Origin: a virus
Virus record (IMG/VR): IMGVR_UViG_3300028800_001007
Span: 1 to 33,333 of that record
Reading direction: 5' to 3' (one strand)
Length of the DNA stretch: 33,333 bases
The notes under the pieces are model-generated. The model worked only from the letters and a program-made list of their open reading frames with translations, was not told the DNA's origin and did no database searches. This document shows, in pieces, positions 12,853 through 18,208 of the stretch (its first letter is position 1; each line of letters begins with the position of its first letter). Made by a program: the position numbers and the translations under genes.

Positions 12853-12873
12853 GGCTACAGATCGACACCGAAC
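12853..12873 (+). promoter_or_regulatory. 21-bp operator element, right copy
   Basis: Identical to the element at 10325-10345 and at the same distance from its -10 hexamer. Probable repressor site giving joint control of both early operons. Confidence 0.75.
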
Positions 12874-12942
12874 CAGCGGTATCGGAGTCAGTTCGGAACC
12901 GGGTCCGCCCTTCGTATGAGGCAGGACGGCCCCAACGAAAGC

Positions 12943-12977
12943 GCCCCCCGGCGGTGCGTAAACACCAGCCGGGGGGC
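12943..12977 (+). promoter_or_regulatory. Strong leader hairpin of the transfer operon
   Basis: GCCCCCCGGC-GGTG (12943-12956), loop CGTAAA, CACC-A-GCCGGGGGGC (12963-12977): 14 base pairs with one bulged A. It sits in the leader about 35 bases before the first start codon. It may slow or stop transcription, or protect the mRNA. No U-run follows. Confidence 0.6.
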
Positions 12978-13011
12978 TACGGGCCCAGACCTACAGGAGA
13001 GGTCGAGAACC

Positions 13012-13413
13012 TTGAACGATCGTAACGGACCCCCCCCAGGCGACGACGGCGACACGACGTTCCGGAACACAGACCGGTTCATCGACAACCTGCTACTGCG
13101 GAACCAGCCCGGCACCGAGTTCAACGTCGTGATGGCCGCGCAGCACACCGACACCCTGTTTGAGATCATGACGAGCCACACCGACGATGTGCACCCCAAT
13201 GACATGTCCCCCGGCCAGCTCGCCCGGTACACCGAGGTCGTTGGCCTGTCGGGTCTCGCGTCGGCTGCGCTGGCGATCCGTGACCAGCTCGTCGAGGCGA
13301 ACCAGATCGCACGCGACGACCTGGCGCTGCGCCGCCGCGAACTTGCCGCGTTCCGCCTTCAGGCACTGCTGGCCCTGAACGGCGCGCAGGTCCGGACGGA
13401 GGCCACGCCATGA
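13012..13413 (+). CDS. Hypothetical helical protein, 133 residues, first gene of transfer operon
   Basis: The start is TTG 13012 behind AGGAGAGG; the same frame is open further upstream but that part is the promoter and leader. The product contains FIDNLLLRNQPGTEFNVVMA and LVEANQIARDDLALRRRELA, with a helical, coiled-coil-like C-terminal half. No family is recognised. The stop overlaps the next start (ATGA). Probably an accessory protein of the transfer or stability module. Confidence 0.7.
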   Translation: MNDRNGPPPGDDGDTTFRNTDRFIDNLLLRNQPGTEFNVVMAAQHTDTLFEIMTSHTDDVHPNDMSPGQLARYTEVVGLSGLASAALAIRDQLVEANQIARDDLALRRRELAAFRLQALLALNGAQVRTEATP

Positions 13414-13643
13414 CTATCACGTGGCCCGAGCGCCGCCCGCGCCGCACCGCGTCATGGATCCGTGCGTGGCTTGCCGCGCACCCGCAGCCCCCGGCGCTCC
13501 CGGATTTCTGGATGTGCAAGTGCTGGACTCTCGCCAATCTCGACGGGCGGTGCACGTGCCCGGACCGGCCGGAGGGTCACCCTGGCCCGCGGCGGCGGCT
13601 GCTCGGCGTTTCCCGTAACACCGGAGGGTGTGAAACTGCATGA
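13410..13643 (+). CDS. Small Cys-rich protein, 77 residues
   Basis: The N-terminal half is basic and Trp-rich (SWIRAWLAAHPQPPALPDFW), then MCKCWTLANLDGRCTCPDRP supplies four cysteines (CKC and CTC) for a possible zinc site. Coupled by ATGA on both sides, which strongly supports it as a gene. Function unknown. Confidence 0.68.
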   Translation: MTITWPERRPRRTASWIRAWLAAHPQPPALPDFWMCKCWTLANLDGRCTCPDRPEGHPGPRRRLLGVSRNTGGCETA

Positions 13644-13864
13644 CCGCGTTCCTGGTCGTCGCGCTGGTGGTGCTCGCCGCCCGCGCCATGGGGCCGAAAG
13701 GCTGGGCTGTCCTCGGCGCGGCGGCCGGGTTCGCTGTCGCAGTCGGTGCCGCTCACGGGCATGCGCCCGAGTTGCTGTCTGGTGCCGTCCTCGCCGCTGT
13801 CACAGTCGCGGCGGGGACGGCGGCCCTGGTCGGGCTGCTGCACCGCGCGGTGGTGATCGCATGA
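13640..13864 (+). CDS. Small membrane protein, 74 residues
   Basis: Almost wholly hydrophobic: MTAFLVVALVVLAARAMG, then WAVLGAAAGFAVAVGAA, then AVLAAVTVAAGTAALVGLL, giving three likely membrane helices. ATGA overlaps with both neighbours. In AICEs and Streptomyces plasmids, small Spd-type membrane proteins before and after tra help spread DNA between hyphal compartments; a similar role is inferred from position only. Confidence 0.7.
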   Translation: MTAFLVVALVVLAARAMGPKGWAVLGAAAGFAVAVGAAHGHAPELLSGAVLAAVTVAAGTAALVGLLHRAVVIA

Positions 13865-14436
13865 CCGGGGACCGGTCCAAGCGGGCCGCTACCGCAGCCG
13901 TCGTCGTCGCTGTCGCCGCGTTCGCCGCCGTGCAGTCCTACTCCCACATTTACGACCTGGCGCGCGGCCACGGGCAGCGTGGCGCTGTCGGGGCCCTGGT
14001 GCCGTTGTCGGTGGACGGCCTGATCGTCGCCGCCACGCTGGTGCTGTTGCAGGACCCGGCGCCGAAGGTCCTGGCCCGGTTCATGCTGTGGACCGCGATC
14101 GGCGCGACCGTCGCCGCGAACGTCATCTACGGCCTGGGTTACGGGGTCCTCGGCGCGCTGATTTCCGCGTGGCCCGCGTATGCGTTCATCGGCGGTGTCG
14201 AGATGGTCGTCGGGCTGACCCGGCGTGCCCGGCGCGTACCCGAGGTCGTACCCGCCGTACCTGCAGCCAGTAACGAGCTGCCCGCGCACCTGGCCGACGC
14301 GCAGCAGCAGTTCGCCGGGGACATCGCAGCCGGGGTGGTCCCGCCGATCCGGCGTATCCGCTCCGTGCTCGGCGTGGGCCAGGTCAAGGCCACCGAGGTA
14401 CGCGCGCACCTGAACGAACTTGCCAGTACCCGCTAA
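13861..14436 (+). CDS. DUF2637 membrane protein (Spd-like)
   Basis: 191 residues from ATG 13861 (ATGA overlap). VQSYSHIYDLARGHGQ near residue 22 and VGALVPLSVDGLIVAATLVL are the hallmark of DUF2637 proteins. About four membrane helices fill residues 8-118. The soluble tail ends in a winged-helix-like segment (IRRIRSVLGVGQVKATEVRA). This family is common in actinobacterial plasmids and AICEs next to FtsK-type transfer genes, where it is linked with DNA spread. The gene is followed by a hairpin and the translocase gene. A start further upstream in the same frame would overlap two real genes and is not used. Confidence 0.85.
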   Translation: MTGDRSKRAATAAVVVAVAAFAAVQSYSHIYDLARGHGQRGAVGALVPLSVDGLIVAATLVLLQDPAPKVLARFMLWTAIGATVAANVIYGLGYGVLGALISAWPAYAFIGGVEMVVGLTRRARRVPEVVPAVPAASNELPAHLADAQQQFAGDIAAGVVPPIRRIRSVLGVGQVKATEVRAHLNELASTR

Positions 14437-14439
14437 GCC

Positions 14440-14481
14440 CCCGGGCCGGGGCCAATCCGAGAAGACGACCCCCGGCCCGGG
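14440..14481 (+). terminator. 12-bp perfect inverted repeat before the FtsK-like gene
   Basis: CCCGGGCCGGGG (14440-14451) and CCCCGGCCCGGG (14470-14481) with an 18-base loop. It starts four bases after the DUF2637 stop and ends before the GAAGGAGG ribosome site of the translocase. It could be a partial terminator setting translocase dosage. No U-run is present. Confidence 0.6.
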
Positions 14482-14508
14482 TTCCACTCCCGAAGGAGGA
14501 AACTGATT

Positions 14509-16530
14509 ATGCCGGAACCACAGAACGGGCAGGTCATCGCCCTGCCCGCTGCCGAGGTGCAGACTGACGCCGAGTTCACCGACGCTGCGCCCCCGGTGTA
14601 CCTGGACGCGACCGGGGACCGTGAGGGCAAGCGGCTGCCGGTCATCCCGCCGGACTGGCAGCGCGGGAACATCCGGGGCACTGTCGGCCAGCACGCAGCG
14701 CTGCACTGGCACCGGACCCGGTTCCACGGGCTGCGTATCCCGGCGTACCTGACCCGGGCCCTGGCGTACTCGGTGCGGGGTGCGGTGCTTTACGCGCGGA
14801 GCCTCATGGCGTGGTGGCACTGGACGGATGGGTGGCGGCTGGAGTCCGTCGCGGTCGCCGCCGGGCGCGCCGGGCACAGCGACGCGATGCGAGCCCACAC
14901 GGAGGGCAAGAAGACCCGTGCGGCCCGTGGCCGGATCGTCGGCGGCTGCGCGGCCGGGGTCCTGGCCGTGCTGCTGGCTGTCGCGGCGTATGCGCCGTGG
15001 CAGGTGTGGCCTCTCCTCGGTGCCGTCCTTTTCGTGGTCCTGGTCCGCCACGGGCGGCCCGCCGGGAAGCCGCTGATCCGCCCTGCGGTCATCCCGCCGA
15101 GGTATGAGCCGCCGACCCCGGAAATCATCACCCGCGCCCTGGCCAGCCTCGGCATCCCGAACATCAACCAGGCGGTCAAGGACGGCGGGAAGATCGCGTT
15201 CGTTTCCGATGTCCACCGCGACGGGCCGGGCTGGGGGGTTCAGCTTGACCTGCCGTTCGGCGTGACCGCAACGCAGATCCTGGGCCGCCGGGAATCCCTC
15301 GCGTCGGGGCTGCGCCGCCCGCTGTCGGCGACGTGGCCTGCGCCGGTCCACCACGAGCACGCGGGGCGGCTGGAACTGTGGATCGGGTTCCACGACATCA
15401 GCAAGGCCAAGCCTCCGGTGTGGCCGCTGCTGAAGTCCGGTGAGGCGGACGTGTTCGGGCTGCTGCCGTTCGGCACGGACCCGCGCGGCCGGATGGTCGC
15501 GGTCCCGATGTTCGAGGTCAACTGGCTGATCGGTGCCGCGCCTGGCCAGGGGAAGACAGCGGCGGTGCGTGCCCTGGCCTGCGGTGCGGCGCTCGACCCG
15601 CTCGCTGAGATGTGGATTCACGAACTGGCCGGCAAGGGTGACCTTGAGCCGCTCGCGAAGGTGTGCCACCGGTACACGTCGGGCCTGGATGACGAGTCGG
15701 TCGGGTACGCCGCTGAGTCCCTGCGGATGCTCCGCGCCGAGCTGGACCGCCGGTCGGTGTCGATGAAGAAAATGCCGAAGGAGGCGAAGCCGGACGGGAA
15801 AGTCACGCGTGACATGGCGGCCCGGCGCAGCCTGCGGCTGTACCCTCTCGTCGCCGTTTTTGACGAGGCACAGAACCTGTTCATGCACCCGGAGTTCGGC
15901 GCGCAGGCCGGCGAGGACGCCGCGTATGTGATCCGGCTCGGCCGGGCCTACGGGATCATCGTGATCCTGGCCACGCAGCGCCCCGATAAGGATTCGCTGC
16001 CGACCGCGATCCGGGGCATTGTCACGGCCCGGTTCTGCCTGAAAGTCCCTGACCAGGACACTAACGACATGATCCTGGGGACCGGGGCGTACAAGTCGGG
16101 GTACAACTCGGCGGTGTTCCGCGCGAAGACCGACGCGGGCCTGGGGTGGCTGAAAGCGGAGGGTGACCCGCAGGTCGTCCGGACTTACTACCTGGACCTT
16201 GATGCGACGGAGAGGGTTGCTGTGCGGGCCCGTGCGCTGCGCGGCGCCGCTGGCACCCTGACCGGTTACGCGCTCGGTGAGGACGACCAGGCGGCGGCGC
16301 AGGACGTCCTCGCCGATGTGCTGCATGTCTTCGGCACCGACGAGGGGCTGCACTGGGAGCTGCTCGGCGCGCGGCTCGCCGCCGGGTTCCCTGACCGGTG
16401 GGCCGGTGCGACTGGTGATTCGGTGTCGGCGTCGGTGCGGGCGTTCGGGGTGCCGTCGGTGGACGTGAAGAAGCTTGGCCGGGTCCTGAAGGGCTGCCGC
16501 CGCGCCGACGTCGAGGGGGCCCGGCAGTGA
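14509..16530 (+). CDS. FtsK/SpoIIIE-family DNA translocase, TraB/TraSA-like
   Basis: 673 residues. A cytoplasmic N-terminus is followed by membrane helices in residues 142-180 (GVLAVLLAVAAYAPW, WPLLGAVLFVVLVR) and a RecA-like motor with Walker A GAAPGQGKT (342-350), Walker B LVAVFDEAQ (447-455) and LATQRPDKDSLPTAIRG (488-504). The C-terminal 110 residues include a winged-helix-like end (SVSASVRAFGVPSVDVKKLG), the part that reads DNA sequence in FtsK and TraB. The size and the short membrane part fit conjugal TraB/TraSA of actinomycete elements better than cell-division FtsK. These form a hexameric pump moving double-stranded DNA across septal membranes. A good GAAGGAGG site precedes ATG 14509. 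It lies next to DUF2637 and a repeat cluster. Confidence 0.88.
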   Translation: MPEPQNGQVIALPAAEVQTDAEFTDAAPPVYLDATGDREGKRLPVIPPDWQRGNIRGTVGQHAALHWHRTRFHGLRIPAYLTRALAYSVRGAVLYARSLMAWWHWTDGWRLESVAVAAGRAGHSDAMRAHTEGKKTRAARGRIVGGCAAGVLAVLLAVAAYAPWQVWPLLGAVLFVVLVRHGRPAGKPLIRPAVIPPRYEPPTPEIITRALASLGIPNINQAVKDGGKIAFVSDVHRDGPGWGVQLDLPFGVTATQILGRRESLASGLRRPLSATWPAPVHHEHAGRLELWIGFHDISKAKPPVWPLLKSGEADVFGLLPFGTDPRGRMVAVPMFEVNWLIGAAPGQGKTAAVRALACGAALDPLAEMWIHELAGKGDLEPLAKVCHRYTSGLDDESVGYAAESLRMLRAELDRRSVSMKKMPKEAKPDGKVTRDMAARRSLRLYPLVAVFDEAQNLFMHPEFGAQAGEDAAYVIRLGRAYGIIVILATQRPDKDSLPTAIRGIVTARFCLKVPDQDTNDMILGTGAYKSGYNSAVFRAKTDAGLGWLKAEGDPQVVRTYYLDLDATERVAVRARALRGAAGTLTGYALGEDDQAAAQDVLADVLHVFGTDEGLHWELLGARLAAGFPDRWAGATGDSVSASVRAFGVPSVDVKKLGRVLKGCRRADVEGARQ

Positions 16531-16538
16531 CTGGGGAG

Positions 16539-16663
16539 GGTAGCGGCAGGCCGGCGAAAGGTAGCGCTGCCGCTACCTCCCCTGACCTGCGGAAACGTGA
16601 TCGGGCCGCTACCGGTAGCGGCGAGGCCCCCGCTGTGACCTGCGCGGTAGCGGAGGTAGCGGC
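16539..16663. repeat. Cluster of seven GGTAGCGGC repeats, clt-like locus
   Basis: Copies at 16539, 16560 (GGTAGCGCT), 16569 (reverse), 16605 (reverse), 16614, 16646 (GGTAGCGGA) and 16655. Copies 2 and 3 form a near palindrome, copies 4 and 5 a perfect 18-bp palindrome, copies 6 and 7 a 9-bp direct tandem. The cluster starts nine bases after the translocase stop, where the cis-acting transfer locus of Streptomyces TraB systems (8-bp recognition repeats) is often found. A reading frame from GTG 16527 crosses it but looks non-coding. Confidence 0.75.
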
Positions 16664-16744
16664 TGCCCGCAGGAACACCCCTGGCGGCCGGTCACTAGGG
16701 AACCATGCTGGCGGCCCCCCCTGTGAAAGGTGGACGGAGGGCCC

Positions 16745-16936
16745 ATGGTCTTCAGGTCAGAGGACGACCACGACTACCGGGCATGCGGCGACGAGGACTG
16801 CCCCCGGTTCCCGTGCCGTGTCTACAAGGAAGGCGTGGCCGATGGTTACTGGATCGGCCACGCCGCCGGGTTCGCGGAAGGGTATGACAAGGGGTTCCCG
16901 GACGGCCAGGCGGCGTGCCCGCGCCCGCATAGGTGA
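16745..16936 (+). CDS. Hypothetical protein, 63 residues
   Basis: ATG 16745 lies a few bases after GGACGGAGGG. The acidic product contains CGDEDCPRFPCRVYKEGVAD and GYWIGHAAGFAEGYDKGFPD; the three or four cysteines may bind metal, and the second half has a repeated aromatic-glycine pattern (GYWIGHAAG, GFAEGYDKGF). No family is recognised. It is followed after nine bases by the next gene. Confidence 0.65.
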   Translation: MVFRSEDDHDYRACGDEDCPRFPCRVYKEGVADGYWIGHAAGFAEGYDKGFPDGQAACPRPHR

Positions 16937-16945
16937 GGTGACGGC

Positions 16946-17155
16946 ATGACGGGCGTCCTGCTCGCCGCCGGGTTCGCGGTGGCCTACGCCTTGTTCGTCC
17001 TGGTCCGCCCGACGAAGGTGTGCCCGCGCTGCCACGGCACCATGCGCGTGGTCCGTGGCACGCGAATCCGCCCGTGCAAATGCAAGAACGGGCACGTTTA
17101 CAGGTTCGGTGCCACGGCTGTGCACCGGTTTTTCTGGTCGATCAAGGAGAGGTAA
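16946..17155 (+). CDS. Membrane-anchored zinc-ribbon protein, 69 residues
   Basis: One N-terminal membrane helix (VLLAAGFAVAYALFVLVRP) followed by CPRC and CKCKNGH, a one-zinc ribbon facing the cytoplasm. AGGTGAGG lies a few bases before ATG 16946. The position in the transfer module suggests an accessory role at the membrane; no family name. Confidence 0.7.
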   Translation: MTGVLLAAGFAVAYALFVLVRPTKVCPRCHGTMRVVRGTRIRPCKCKNGHVYRFGATAVHRFFWSIKER

Positions 17156-17159
17156 CACG

Positions 17160-17789
17160 ATGCCCGTCTTCAACAACCCGCGCCAGGCCATCATCATCGA
17201 GGGTGGTAGCCGTGTCCCCGTGGGCTTGCTGGCCGGGGTTGCTGCCGTGGTCGCTGCGGGCTTGTTCCTGCTGGCGCACCTGGTGTTCATCGCGGTGAGC
17301 GCGGCCGGCATCGGGCTGGTCACCTTGGGGTCGGTGCTGTTCCTGAAGCGGTTCACGATCGTTGAGATGCCGCTGGCCGCGCAGCAGCGGCAGCCGACCC
17401 TGCGGGTCCGCGCGGTGATGGTCCCGCGTAAGGTCGCCGCGCCGGATGCACGCGCAGCACTCGACAACGCGCGCAGTAGCCGTATAGTGACTCCTGGTAT
17501 TGTCATCTCGGCTGGGGGGAACTGCGGGCCAGGTTGCGAGCCGCCCGCAGTTCCCCGCACACGACCTCGAATACCCCTACCCTGTGATCACCGGGGGCAC
17601 CAGCGCAGGGGAGATCACACCATGAGGTTCTACGGCCCGAGGATCTACCAGCGTGGCCCGAAAATCGGCGGAATCCGCACGATCTTGTGGTCGGCCAGCG
17701 TGACCGCCGGGAAGCCGAAGCGCGGCCGGAAAGCAGCGACCCCGGCGGCCCGCGACACGATCAGGCGGATACGCGACGACCAGCGCTGA
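17160..17789 (+). CDS. Membrane protein, possibly two genes in one open frame
   Basis: ATG 17160 follows AAGGAGAGG. Residues 20-65 hold two membrane helices (VGLLAGVAAVVAAGLFLLAH and AVSAAGIGLVTLGSVLFLK), then a basic segment to about residue 115. The frame then runs without a stop through a promoter, a hairpin and the start of a 55-residue gene, all read as a Pro/Arg/Cys-rich linker. The membrane protein probably once ended near 17490, where TAG and TGA stand in another frame; either a frame slip removed its stop or the long 209-residue form is real. Confidence 0.55.
   Translation: MPVFNNPRQAIIIEGGSRVPVGLLAGVAAVVAAGLFLLAHLVFIAVSAAGIGLVTLGSVLFLKRFTIVEMPLAAQQRQPTLRVRAVMVPRKVAAPDARAALDNARSSRIVTPGIVISAGGNCGPGCEPPAVPRTRPRIPLPCDHRGHQRRGDHTMRFYGPRIYQRGPKIGGIRTILWSASVTAGKPKRGRKAATPAARDTIRRIRDDQR
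17461..17488 (+). promoter_or_regulatory. Near-consensus promoter inside the end of the transfer module
   Basis: TCGACA (17461-17466), 16-base spacer, TATAGT (17483-17488), five of six consensus bases in each hexamer. A start near 17495 gives a leader of about 127 bases before ATG 17622 with a strong hairpin. Confidence 0.65.
17516..17556 (+). promoter_or_regulatory. 13-bp perfect hairpin in the leader of the 55-residue gene
   Basis: GGGGAACTGCGGG (17516-17528) pairs with CCCGCAGTTCCCC (17544-17556), loop 15 bases. A second pair, TGTGATC (about 17583) and GATCACA (about 17612), encloses the ribosome site AGGGGAG and could mask it. The arrangement suggests an attenuator, a small RNA, or a translational switch. 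Confidence 0.55.
17622..17789 (+). CDS. Small basic protein, 55 residues
   Basis: ATG 17622 follows AGGGGAG. The product MRFYGPRIYQRGPKIGGIRT ends in a Lys/Arg-rich tail (GKPKRGRKAATPAARDTIRR), consistent with nucleic-acid binding. It has its own promoter and structured leader. It ends six bases before the convergent last tail gene. Also readable as the C-terminus of the longer frame from 17160. Confidence 0.55.
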   Translation: MRFYGPRIYQRGPKIGGIRTILWSASVTAGKPKRGRKAATPAARDTIRRIRDDQR

Positions 17790-17795
17790 CTACCG

Positions 17796-18197
17796 TCACC
17801 CGGTCGCGAACGCCCCGGCGGCGCTGACCGTCGTTGAGGACGTGATCGTGGCGCTGTCAGCCAGGCTCAGCAACCGGAACAAGCCGCTGCTGTCCACACG
17901 CCACAACCCCCACGAACCACCGGTGCTGTAAGCACCGTAAGTGTTGGCCTGCGGCAGGCAGTCGGACGGGAACGTGCACACGTCAGTGTCGGCGAGCGCG
18001 TCCCCGCTGCCGCCCGTCAGCGTTGACCCGGAGTAGGTGACGGCAAGCTGCCACGCTGTTATGCCACCCGCCGTGTAGGCGTTGAAATACGAGATGGCGA
18101 AGTTCGTTGCGGCGGTCGGCGTGGTGCCCAGCTCTACGGGCGTGAAGTCGTTCAGGCGCGCGGCGGTGATTTTCATCCCGGCAAGCCATGTAGTCAG
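17796..18197 (-). CDS. Small tail accessory protein with a probable CTG start
   Basis: The product begins TTWLAGMKITAARLNDFTPV, a pattern I recognise from accessory tail genes of actinophages, which normally read Met-Thr-Thr-Trp. Here the codon before ACT-ACA-TGG is CTG (18197), six bases after AAGGAGG. The next in-frame ATG (18178) would remove the conserved start. 133 residues, Ser/Thr/Gly-rich and probably beta-structured like a fibre or adsorption protein. Last gene of the late operon, 11 bases after the large minor tail gene. Confidence 0.75.
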   Translation of the reverse strand: MTTWLAGMKITAARLNDFTPVELGTTPTAATNFAISYFNAYTAGGITAWQLAVTYSGSTLTGGSGDALADTDVCTFPSDCLPQANTYGAYSTGGSWGLWRVDSSGLFRLLSLADSATITSSTTVSAAGAFATG

Positions 18198-18208
18198 ATG
18201 CAGCCTCC

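Larger units (their letters stand above)
12442..13011. other. Non-coding control region between integrase and transfer operon
   Basis: This 570-base stretch has no convincing gene. It holds, in order, the rnpB-like attP core, the second GTGCAC pair, the inverted 36-bp motif and iterons, a consensus promoter with the 21-bp operator, and a strong leader hairpin. ACCGGG and CCCGGT around 12621-12637 form an additional short stem. Apparent reading frames here have no ribosome sites. Confidence 0.75.

Noticed and set aside
12802-13011. Upstream extension of the first transfer-operon gene to 12802
   Set aside because: The extension would cover a consensus promoter, operator and leader hairpin. The TTG at 13012 has a proper ribosome site.
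13753-16353. Very long open frame (866 codons) on the minus strand opposite DUF2637 and the translocase
   Set aside because: Arg/Pro/His-rich composition typical of an antisense shadow in GC-rich DNA, no ribosome site, and the opposite strand carries convincing genes with catalytic motifs.
16527-16949. GTG-started frame beginning with a GTGA overlap after the translocase
   Set aside because: It crosses the 9-bp repeat cluster and then overlaps a better gene at 16745 in another frame. The product is shadow-like. A very short peptide cannot be excluded.
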